From contig DGQA01000008.1 of assembly GCA_002390705.1 (NCBI GenBank), positions 1-5,000 of the forward strand: a stretch of DNA of 5,000 nt. The letters run 5' to 3'. This DNA comes from Actinobacteria bacterium UBA4426 (GTDB lineage: Bacteria > Actinomycetota > Actinomycetes > S36-B12). The notes under the pieces were generated by a model, which had not been told where the DNA came from, made no database searches, and worked only from the letters and a program-made list of their open reading frames with translations. The first letter of the stretch is position 1; the number at the start of each line of letters is the position of its first letter. Shown here piece after piece: positions 1 through 5,000 of this stretch. The position numbers and the translations under genes were made by a program.

Positions 1-1655
1 CTGCGGCAATGCGTCCGGGGGAGGCGAAGGCACTTGGTCGACTGAGCGACTCTGACATGGCCGCACTGCTGGCATCTGCAAGTGTGATTGTTGTCCCCTC
101 ATTTGATGAGGGACTTTCCCTGCCCATACTTGAAGCGGTCAGCGCCGGAACCCCCATTGTTGCCTCAGACATTGCCGCTCACAGGGAACTCATCGGTTCT
201 GGAAGTTTCCTCGCAAACCCAACAGATTTAGATTCATTTGCCGCCGCGATCTCTCGACACATCTCTCGCGCAGCAACTCACGCAAAGCAAAAGCGAAACC
301 TTGCGGGACACACACACACATCACTGGAAGCGGCAATCACCAAGTCCGTCAGCGCACTCCCACCAAATGTGAATTCAGACAAAGTCCACACCGTTCAATC
401 AGTTGACGCACCCGTTCCCGGCAGAAAACTTAATATTGGTTTTGCAACCCCTTGGTCCCCGCAGAAATCCGGGGTCGCGGACTTCTCAACAATCATTGGA
501 ATCGAGTTGGCCAAGTTGGCTGAGTTGACCGTGTACACGACAAGTGAGGCCGATGTCTCCGCTTCACTGCCACCGGGTATCAGTGTCAGCATCAAATCGG
601 TTGAGGAACTTTTTGCAAATAGCGGAGAGCATAGTCATGACGTATTGGTCAGTGTTGTGGGAAACTCGCACTTCCACTTACCGTTCATCGAATTAACCAA
701 GATTGCCACGTGTGTTGTCGTGGCACATGACACCCGCATGAACGAGTTCTACATGGCCCTTCGCGGAGTGGGCGGCCTGCAGGAACTCATGTTGCGCACG
801 GACAACCTCGACAATCCCATGAGCATCGATATGAGCATTGACCCACCCATTGATCAGCAGATATCAGACATGCGCCTATTGCAAAACGCTGCGCTATGGG
901 AAGTCGCGCGTAATGCGCAGACATTTGTCAACCATTCACCGGCATCACGTGAGCGTGTAGTAAGTGAAACAGGTGTTGATCCGGTTGTATTGACTTTCCC
1001 GAATTACCGAACCCCTGAATTTGCGCAGATCACCCCGCAGTTGCGAACGGATGCGAAAGTGCGACTGGGTTTTGACCAAGATCGCATCCATGTAACCAGC
1101 CTTGGTTTCATTGATATTCGCACTAAAATGAGTGACCTAGTAATCGAGTCCGCGGCGTGGTTGGAGCAGTGGGGTTACCCGGTCAGTCTGCATATTGTTG
1201 GCTCTGGCTCTGATGGTGAAATCACCCAACTCACCGATCAAGCACAGCGTGCGGGACTTGTTGACTTTGAGATCACTGGATTTTTATCCGATGATGCATT
1301 CCGTGACTATCTTCTGGCAACCGACATTGGAATCCAGCTGCGCATCAGTTCACTCCTAGGTGTCAGCGGACCACTCGCCGACCTTGCGGGCTTCGGGGTT
1401 CCCAGTGTCGCGAGCAGCGGTCTGGTTCAGGACATTGACGCACCCTCATTCGTCACCGCGGTCCCCGAATATGTCAGCCCGGTCATGGTCGCTCAAGCCT
1501 TGGAGCAGTTGGTAAATAACCCGGTGCCAGCCGCAGTGATTGAAGACCTGCGACGTGAGTATCTGCAATCGCACTCTCCTGAAAAATACGCGGTCGAGTT
1601 TCTGGCTGTATTGCAGGAGAGTGCGTACTCACAAGTGAATTCGGGGGTGAAGTAA
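1..1655 (+). CDS. Tandem-domain GT4-type glycosyltransferase, 5'-truncated by the window edge
   Basis: The reading frame is open from position 3, so the ATG at 9 is probably an internal Met; residues here count from it (548 aa to the TAA at 1653-1655). Residues 1-110 are the C-terminal lobe of a GT-B enzyme: the segment S-F-D-E-G-L-S-L-P-I-L-E-A carries the nucleotide-sugar binding EX7E motif (E34, E42), followed by S-A-G-T-P-I-V. After a linker (about 110-139) a second GT-B-like domain starts at R139-K-L-N-I-G-F, with the S-G-V-A-D-F-S loop (154-160), V-V-V-A-H-D (236-241), the hinge-side segment V-T-S-L-G-F (362-367) and H-I-V-G-S-G (395-400). In domain 2 the place of EX7E reads L-G-V-S-G-P-L-A-D-L-A (450-460), so both glutamates are absent. 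Family knowledge: such tandem cytosolic enzymes add successive sugars to surface glycans. Linkage and donor cannot be read from sequence. Roughly a whole N-terminal lobe (a few hundred residues) should lie upstream. Co-transcribed with the next gene. Confidence 0.9.
   Translation, partial: AAMRPGEAKALGRLSDSDMAALLASASVIVVPSFDEGLSLPILEAVSAGTPIVASDIAAHRELIGSGSFLANPTDLDSFAAAISRHISRAATHAKQKRNLAGHTHTSLEAAITKSVSALPPNVNSDKVHTVQSVDAPVPGRKLNIGFATPWSPQKSGVADFSTIIGIELAKLAELTVYTTSEADVSASLPPGISVSIKSVEELFANSGEHSHDVLVSVVGNSHFHLPFIELTKIATCVVVAHDTRMNEFYMALRGVGGLQELMLRTDNLDNPMSIDMSIDPPIDQQISDMRLLQNAALWEVARNAQTFVNHSPASRERVVSETGVDPVVLTFPNYRTPEFAQITPQLRTDAKVRLGFDQDRIHVTSLGFIDIRTKMSDLVIESAAWLEQWGYPVSLHIVGSGSDGEITQLTDQAQRAGLVDFEITGFLSDDAFRDYLLATDIGIQLRISSLLGVSGPLADLAGFGVPSVASSGLVQDIDAPSFVTAVPEYVSPVMVAQALEQLVNNPVPAAVIEDLRREYLQSHSPEKYAVEFLAVLQESAYSQVNSGVK
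1643..1650 (+). promoter_or_regulatory. Ribosome-binding site for the second glycosyltransferase
   Basis: GGGGGTGA is a strong match to the anti-16S tail complement (AGGAGGTGA-like). It ends 7 nt before the ATG at 1658. It lies within the last codons of the upstream glycosyltransferase, which supports both the chosen start and translational coupling of the pair. Confidence 0.75.
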
Positions 1656-1657
1656 TA

Positions 1658-2794
1658 ATGCGAGTAGGAATTGATGTAGAACAGTTTGCCCGTGACCCCT
1701 ACGGTTCTGGAATCCAGCGGGTATTACAGCAACTCGCACTCAATTGGCCAAATCACGAAATTGAAGCCGACTTTGTTTTCCCCCAAGGTGACTTTTTTGC
1801 GTTATTAAGTCCAGAGCAAGCAGCTGGAATTTTTTCGGTTCCCTTCGGCGAACAGGAAGTTGGATCTGACCTGCGCGAGCTGGTCCGAACGGCAATTGAA
1901 AATGCTACTGGGCCGCGGGTGCGCGGCGCCGATTTGCTTTCCCTTTACACCTCGTGGTTGTTGCCCGAAGTGAGCTACTTACCTTCTGTTTTGGAACGGT
2001 TCCGCATTTTCCATGCCAGCATGATCAGTGCAATGATCGGGTTTGACGCCCTACCCATGACCGAGCCAGCCAACTACCGTTTCCCCGCTGGCACGGTCCC
2101 CTATGTAAGCGACTACTTCCGCCAGTTGGCCCAAGCCGATCGGGTTGTCTGTATCTCGGACTACGCCCGTGAGGAGCTATGGCACGCGTTACGCCGACCC
2201 ATGAATTTGTTCACCGAAGTAGCCCATCCCGGTGGCGATCACGTTGCGGTGCACGTACCCCAAAATTCAGATGACCTCGTTCGGTTCATCCGGTTGGGAA
2301 CACTTGAGGCACGCAAAATGCCGGTGGAAATTTTGCATGCATTCCTCGAAGCTCGGTGCGAGCATGCCGAACTGGTATTTGTCGGTGGCGGCTCATCCTC
2401 CGACTCCGGTATCAACGCTGCGATCACAATCGCAAGTGAATCTAATCCACGTGTCACTTGGATTCAGGGTGCAACGGATATCGAGGTTATTGAACTCATT
2501 GCCAATGCGGACGTGTTTCTCGCGTTGGGCACTGAGGGCTACGGGATCCCAGTACTGGAGGCAATCGCTGCCGGCACGCCCGTTGTTTACGGTGGAATCC
2601 AACCCGCTGCAGAATTAATGCAGGGTGGTGGCGCACGCGCACACATGGGTCTTGAGCACGTGAATCTGGTAGAACTGTTTCACACTTATGCTCAGCCAGG
2701 ACGGGTTGAGGAATTGCGGTCAGAAATTGATATTTCTCGGATTCCCTCGTGGGCTGATTTTGCAATGAGCATCGCGCGCTCCTGCAAGAGCTAG
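1658..2794 (+). CDS. Glycosyltransferase, GT4-like (GT-B fold), complete
   Basis: This 378-aa protein has the normal length of a single GT-B enzyme. The N-terminal lobe starts M-R-V-G-I-D-V and has the acceptor-side glycine loop G-S-G-I-Q-R-V (16-22), and R-V-V-C-I-S-D-Y-A-R-E-E-L (162-174) is the usual end-of-lobe helix of GT4 enzymes. The donor-binding lobe begins near R-L-G-T-L-E-A-R-K (212-220), contains L-V-F-V-G-G-G (239-245), and carries an intact EX7E motif, E293-G-Y-G-I-P-V-L-E301, followed by A-A-G-T-P-V-V. It should transfer a sugar from a nucleotide donor in the cytosol during glycan assembly; which sugar is unknown. No signal peptide or membrane segment is seen. The ATG is fixed by a good ribosome-binding site and begins 2 nt after the upstream stop, so the two glycosyltransferases form an operon. 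It is convergent with the methyltransferase downstream. The family call is firm; the specific role is open. Confidence 0.92.
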   Translation: MRVGIDVEQFARDPYGSGIQRVLQQLALNWPNHEIEADFVFPQGDFFALLSPEQAAGIFSVPFGEQEVGSDLRELVRTAIENATGPRVRGADLLSLYTSWLLPEVSYLPSVLERFRIFHASMISAMIGFDALPMTEPANYRFPAGTVPYVSDYFRQLAQADRVVCISDYAREELWHALRRPMNLFTEVAHPGGDHVAVHVPQNSDDLVRFIRLGTLEARKMPVEILHAFLEARCEHAELVFVGGGSSSDSGINAAITIASESNPRVTWIQGATDIEVIELIANADVFLALGTEGYGIPVLEAIAAGTPVVYGGIQPAAELMQGGGARAHMGLEHVNLVELFHTYAQPGRVEELRSEIDISRIPSWADFAMSIARSCKS

Positions 2795-2888
2795 TTGTGA
2801 CCTGCCGCAGTTGCCGGCGGGGGCGTTTAGGTCAACCCCAGTGCCAGCGCCAGCGTGGAGTGATGAAGTCGCTCGGGTGTTGGCCACC

Positions 2889-2940
2889 GGATTGGGCCGA
2901 TGCACTGAGTGAACCCACCCACCCGCACAAATGTGGACTG
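2889..2940. repeat. Intergenic repeat, copy A (left of methyltransferase)
   Basis: A 52-bp non-coding segment repeated in direct orientation at 3970-4025. The first 16 bases (GGATTGGGCCGATGCA) and last 16 bases (GCACAAATGTGGACTG) are identical between copies. Between them are three substitutions and a 4-nt length difference in a CCCA/CCCT-type microrepeat. It lies 104 nt beyond the 3' end of the minus-strand methyltransferase and 95 nt beyond the 3' end of the glycosyltransferase. Its right end forms the left arm of the palindrome at 2921-2982. Outside the aligned core the flanks of the two copies do not match convincingly. The origin is unknown; a dispersed intergenic repeat or a mobile-element remnant are the main options. 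Confidence 0.85.
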
Positions 2941-2982
2941 CTTTGGCGGGATTGGTGAGTGAGCAGTCCAAATTTGTTGGGT
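2921..2982. repeat. Long imperfect inverted repeat (stem-loop) between convergent genes
   Basis: The left arm is 2921-2942 and the right arm 2962-2982, with a 19-nt loop (2943-2961). Pairing from the loop outward: nine bases TGGACTGCT (2934-2942) with AGCAGTCCA (2962-2970), one G/A mismatch (2933/2971), six bases ACAAAT (2927-2932) with ATTTGT (2972-2977), a small bulge (GC at 2925-2926 against T2978), then ACCC (2921-2924) with GGGT (2979-2982). That gives 19 paired bases. Neither strand has a T-run after the stem, so it is not a textbook intrinsic terminator. Its position between two converging 3' ends still suggests transcript termination or 3'-end protection for either gene. The outer right end, GTTGGGT, also matches the integron core-site pattern; see the findings. 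Confidence 0.8.
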
Positions 2983-3014
2983 AAATTGAACCAGGATCAC
3001 AACTAAAAAGTTGA

Positions 3015-3036
3015 GGGTCTGGGGGTGGGGCTGGGG
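3015..3036 (+). other. G-quadruplex-forming motif
   Basis: Four runs of three or more G (3015-3017, 3021-3025, 3027-3030, 3033-3036) are separated by loops TCT, T and CT, which meets the standard G3+N1-7 pattern with very short loops. It lies 8 nt beyond the methyltransferase stop codon. The G-rich strand is the plus strand, so an RNA quadruplex would form only in read-through transcripts from the glycosyltransferase, while the methyltransferase transcript would be C-rich here. The motif is seen directly; folding and function are inference. Confidence 0.6.
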
Positions 3037-3043
3037 AGAATTT

Positions 3044-3775
3044 TCATTGCGCTGGCTTCTGAGTGATTACAAAGGCAAGGCCCCAGAAAAATGCTACCTG
3101 GACGCTGGTGCCAAGTTCGCGGCCAAGTATTGCTCGGCTAACCAGGTTGACGAATTTAGTGGGCCAGATTTTTGAGGCAAGGAACGACAGGCTGGTGATA
3201 AGTCCATTAATCGTGCCAAAGCGCATGCGTTTAGCGACCTTGACGTGACCGCCGTTGTCAAGAAAAATTTGGCGGACATTTTCAGTACTGGTGGGGAAGG
3301 CATGGGACCAGTCGGTTGCCCAAAAGAAACCTTTGTAATCAAGTATGTCGGGGGAAATAACTACGACGTGGCCTCCAGGCCTGAGGGTTCCCAAGAGCGC
3401 TCCTGCCCACTCGTGGGCTTGGTATCCTGAAGTGGCGTGCTCAAACACGTGGGTCAGGACAACCAAGTCGAATTGGCCTTTTGTCGATTCAGGAAGATTG
3501 GGCAGGCCACCGGCAAGAATCTGAGGTTGACCGGTAGATTTTTGGGCGCTCTCGCGTAGAACCTGATTGGGTTCAACACCGACATAACGTTTTACTCCGC
3601 CAGCCATCACGCATTCGGCGAAGTGACCCAGGCCTGTGCCGATCTCGAGTATCTCAAGATCTGTGAGGTCTTGGTCTAGTGCTTTCAGAATTGAATTTAG
3701 GACCCGCCTAATAAACCATTTCTGAACGGCCAGACCGGGTCCCCAGGTCGTGCGATCGGAGAATTCGTCGTACAC
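3044..3775 (-). CDS. Class I SAM-dependent methyltransferase
   Basis: A 243-aa protein with a Rossmann-type methyltransferase core. Motif I is E-I-L-E-I-G-T-G-L-G (41-50), the post-I acidic residue that should bind the SAM ribose is E68 in Y-V-G-V-E-P-N, and the motif II-like strand is F-D-L-V-V-L-T-H-V-F-E-H (102-113). L-R-P-G-G-H-V-V-V-I (131-140) is the usual motif III region. D-W-S-H-A-F-P-T-S (155-163) resembles the substrate-side segment of Methyltransf_11/23-type enzymes from glycan clusters. It probably methylates a sugar, glycan or lipid-linked intermediate in the cytosol, but the acceptor is not predictable. The start is GTG at 3775: an in-frame stop lies 21-23 nt upstream and no ATG or good ribosome-binding site falls between, so the start is the best available rather than proven. 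It follows the aminotransferase on the same strand after a 274-nt gap, is convergent with the glycosyltransferase, and is bracketed by the two intergenic repeat copies. Confidence 0.88.
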   Translation of the reverse strand: MYDEFSDRTTWGPGLAVQKWFIRRVLNSILKALDQDLTDLEILEIGTGLGHFAECVMAGGVKRYVGVEPNQVLRESAQKSTGQPQILAGGLPNLPESTKGQFDLVVLTHVFEHATSGYQAHEWAGALLGTLRPGGHVVVISPDILDYKGFFWATDWSHAFPTSTENVRQIFLDNGGHVKVAKRMRFGTINGLITSLSFLASKIWPTKFVNLVSRAILGRELGTSVQVAFFWGLAFVITQKPAQ

Positions 3776-3969
3776 AATGACACAGGTTACTACTCAGATT
3801 GCTTGGAGAAAAGATTAACCGTCCTGTTGTGGCTATTCATTTGTTTCAATCTTGGTGGCGGGGAGCGTTACACCAAAAAGGCGGCGGCTGAAACCATTCT
3901 CCTAGTTGGAGTTGACGCCCGAAGTACTAGCGCTGAGGCCAACAGTGCTCTGGACTTGGCTGTGAAGCA

Positions 3970-4025
3970 GGATTGGGCCGATGCATTTAGTGAACACACC
4001 CACCCTCCCGCACAAATGTGGACTG
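3970..4025. repeat. Intergenic repeat, copy B (between aminotransferase and methyltransferase)
   Basis: A 56-bp direct repeat of 2889-2940. Relative to copy A it has T for C and T for G in the segment after the first conserved 16-mer, A for C ten bases on, and four extra bases in the C-rich middle. It ends 24 nt short of the aminotransferase stop codon (4050-4052, read on the minus strand), so like copy A it lies just 3' of a minus-strand gene. The long right arm of the copy A palindrome is missing: only GACTG (4021-4025) with CAGTC (4056-4060) can pair, and that arm falls inside the aminotransferase. The remainder of this gap (3776-3969) shows no convincing gene, promoter or structured RNA. 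Confidence 0.85.
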
Positions 4026-4049
4026 TCTCGTGGTGTGGAGGCGGTTGGC

Positions 4050-5000
4050 CTAGGTCAGTCTTTTAAAGCCCGCATGTGCGGTCCCTTGTGGGAGCAGCGT
4101 GGTGAGCTCAGGGTCACCTGCCTGGGAGATTTTTTCAAATACCGTGTCTAGTGCATCAAAATATTGATTCAATATGTCGGGAGTATGCGCGATTGATGTA
4201 TACATAGCATTACTGGCAAGGTAACCCAATTCGAGCATTGATTGGGTGATGTACGTCTTGACAGCAAGTGGGTCGTAACTCTCAATAGTAAAGTTGGCGA
4301 GCGCTGGCAGGCCGCCTGGTGTGACCACAAGGTTATGTGTAGTTCCAAGCTCCACCCAACGTTGCTGAACGTCGATTCCAATCTCGTGCACGCGTTGCGG
4401 AGCGCCTGTTTCTTCCATGACTTTTAATGTCGCAAGAGCCGCGGTTGGCCCGATCCGCTCTGTCCAGAAAGTGCTGGAAATAAAAGTTTTTTGGGCTGCT
4501 TGCATGACGCTTTCGCGTCCAATTACTGCAGTGATGGCATAGCCGTTTCCCAGCGTTTTCCCAAAGGTCCCGAGGTCTGGCTCAACGCCGTAGTGCAGGT
4601 GCATGCCACCGAGGGTTCGGCGGAAACCAGAGGTGCATTCGTCAAAAATTAACACGGCATTGTGTTGTGTTGCCAACGCGCGTACACCTTCGAGGAAACC
4701 GGGAGCGGGGGGATCGCTGCGTTGTACTTCCATGTAGATCGCACCAATCTCAGGATCGCTGCGTAAAATGTTGGTGAGCTGCTCTAGGTTATTGAATTGA
4801 AATGGGATCGAGGTACCGGCGAGTGCCCGGGGAACCCCGTTGGGGTCAAGGCCTGGCAGCAGGTGGCCGTCCAGGGAGTCGTCTTCACCGAGGTTGGCGG
4901 CGAGATACCAGTCGTGCCAACCGTGGTAACCACAAAATGCAACCTTGTCCCTACCGGTTGCGGCCCGGGCAATGCGCACAGCGATCGCGCAGATTTCACC
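4050..5000 (-). CDS. Class III PLP-dependent aminotransferase, glutamate-1-semialdehyde aminomutase-like, 5'-truncated by the window edge
   Basis: The frame stays open to position 5000 (upstream residues read G-E-I-C-A-I-A before the GTG at 4979), so the start lies outside. Residues here count from that GTG (309 aa). Fold type I, class III signatures are clear: C-G-Y-H-G-W-H-D (16-23), the Tyr-His pair that stacks on PLP; L-I-F-D-E-C (110-115), with D113 for the pyridine nitrogen; and T-F-G-K-T-L-G-N-G (138-146), with K141 as the Schiff-base lysine. The family is usually about 430-450 aa, so about 110-130 residues are missing. The C-terminus, G-F-K-R-L-T, looks natural. True HemL makes 5-aminolevulinate for tetrapyrroles. 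This paralogue type, with the P-G-L-D-P-N-G-V-P-R and S-D-P-P-A-P-G-F-L-E segments, commonly sits in polysaccharide clusters, so a role in making an amino-modified building block is more likely than heme synthesis (inference from context). It is on the same strand as, and upstream of, the methyltransferase. Confidence 0.9.
   Translation of the reverse strand, partial: GEICAIAVRIARAATGRDKVAFCGYHGWHDWYLAANLGEDDSLDGHLLPGLDPNGVPRALAGTSIPFQFNNLEQLTNILRSDPEIGAIYMEVQRSDPPAPGFLEGVRALATQHNAVLIFDECTSGFRRTLGGMHLHYGVEPDLGTFGKTLGNGYAITAVIGRESVMQAAQKTFISSTFWTERIGPTAALATLKVMEETGAPQRVHEIGIDVQQRWVELGTTHNLVVTPGGLPALANFTIESYDPLAVKTYITQSMLELGYLASNAMYTSIAHTPDILNQYFDALDTVFEKISQAGDPELTTLLPQGTAHAGFKRLT

Noticed and set aside
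819..842. Tandem 12-nt repeat coding for M-S-I-D twice in the glycosyltransferase
   Set aside because: Only two imperfect units (819-830 and 831-842), in frame, in a variable surface segment. Likely chance or a small duplication with no clear consequence.
2797..2958. Possible small Cys/Trp/Arg-rich protein (GTG start, 53 codons) just after the second glycosyltransferase, with a C-x-x-C near its start
   Set aside because: There is no ribosome-binding site, its composition is typical of chance translation of GC-rich spacer, and it crosses the repeat and the palindrome arm. The frame is not kept in copy B.
2720..2971. 83-codon minus-strand open frame across the end of the second glycosyltransferase and the gap
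   Set aside because: It overlaps a well-supported gene antisense and is explained by the repeat sequence. No domain or start signal is recognisable.
2921..2982. Intrinsic (Rho-independent) terminator
   Set aside because: The stem is good but neither strand has a U-tract after it, and the loop is long. It is kept as a stem-loop only.
3776..3969. Promoter for the methyltransferase on the minus strand
   Set aside because: A TAATCT box and a TTGAAA box are present but 26 nt apart, too far for a sigma-70-type promoter, and no other pairing was convincing.
2889..4025. Insertion sequence or transposon carrying the methyltransferase
   Set aside because: The bracketing repeats are direct, short and diverged. 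No transposase, terminal inverted repeats at matching ends, or target-site duplication can be seen.
3803..4066. 87-codon plus-strand open frame in the gap between methyltransferase and aminotransferase
   Set aside because: It runs through repeat copy B and into the 3' end of the aminotransferase on the other strand, has no good ribosome-binding site, and resembles no family. Copy A does not preserve the frame because of the 4-nt length difference.

Overview
The window looks like part of a bacterial surface-polysaccharide or glycan biosynthesis locus. It holds four protein genes of the kinds found in O-antigen, capsule or cell-wall glycan clusters: two glycosyltransferase (GT-B, GT4-like) proteins, a class I SAM-dependent methyltransferase and a class III (glutamate-1-semialdehyde aminomutase-like) aminotransferase. 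Base composition is roughly balanced to slightly GC-rich, one start is GTG, and the second glycosyltransferase domain begins with an S-G-V-A-D-F-S motif common in actinobacterial tandem glycosyltransferases. A mid-GC actinobacterium (for example a freshwater lineage) is a reasonable but weak guess. The sequence alone does not settle it.

Layout: positions 1-1655 (+) are the 3' part of a multi-domain glycosyltransferase whose N-terminal half lies outside the window. A second, complete glycosyltransferase follows at 1658-2794 (+), only two bases after the first stop and with its ribosome-binding site inside the first gene, so the two form an operon. The strand then switches. A methyltransferase (3775 to 3044, -) converges on the second glycosyltransferase, and behind it is the aminotransferase (-), which ends at 4050 and runs off the right edge.

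The two gaps, 2795-3043 and 3776-4049, are the least ordinary part. Each holds a copy of the same ~52-56 bp non-coding repeat in the same orientation (2889-2940 and 3970-4025), each lying 3' of a minus-strand gene, so the pair brackets the methyltransferase. The left copy runs into a 62-nt imperfect palindrome (2921-2982), and a four-tract G-quadruplex motif (3015-3036) sits just past the methyltransferase stop. The rest of the second gap (3776-3969) shows no convincing gene or promoter.

Working together (inference): the glycosyltransferases would add successive sugars to a lipid-linked or growing glycan, and the methyltransferase and aminotransferase would modify or supply a sugar or other building block. 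The bracketing repeats suggest the methyltransferase segment may have been gained or shuffled as a unit, but no transposase, integrase or complete mobile element is visible.
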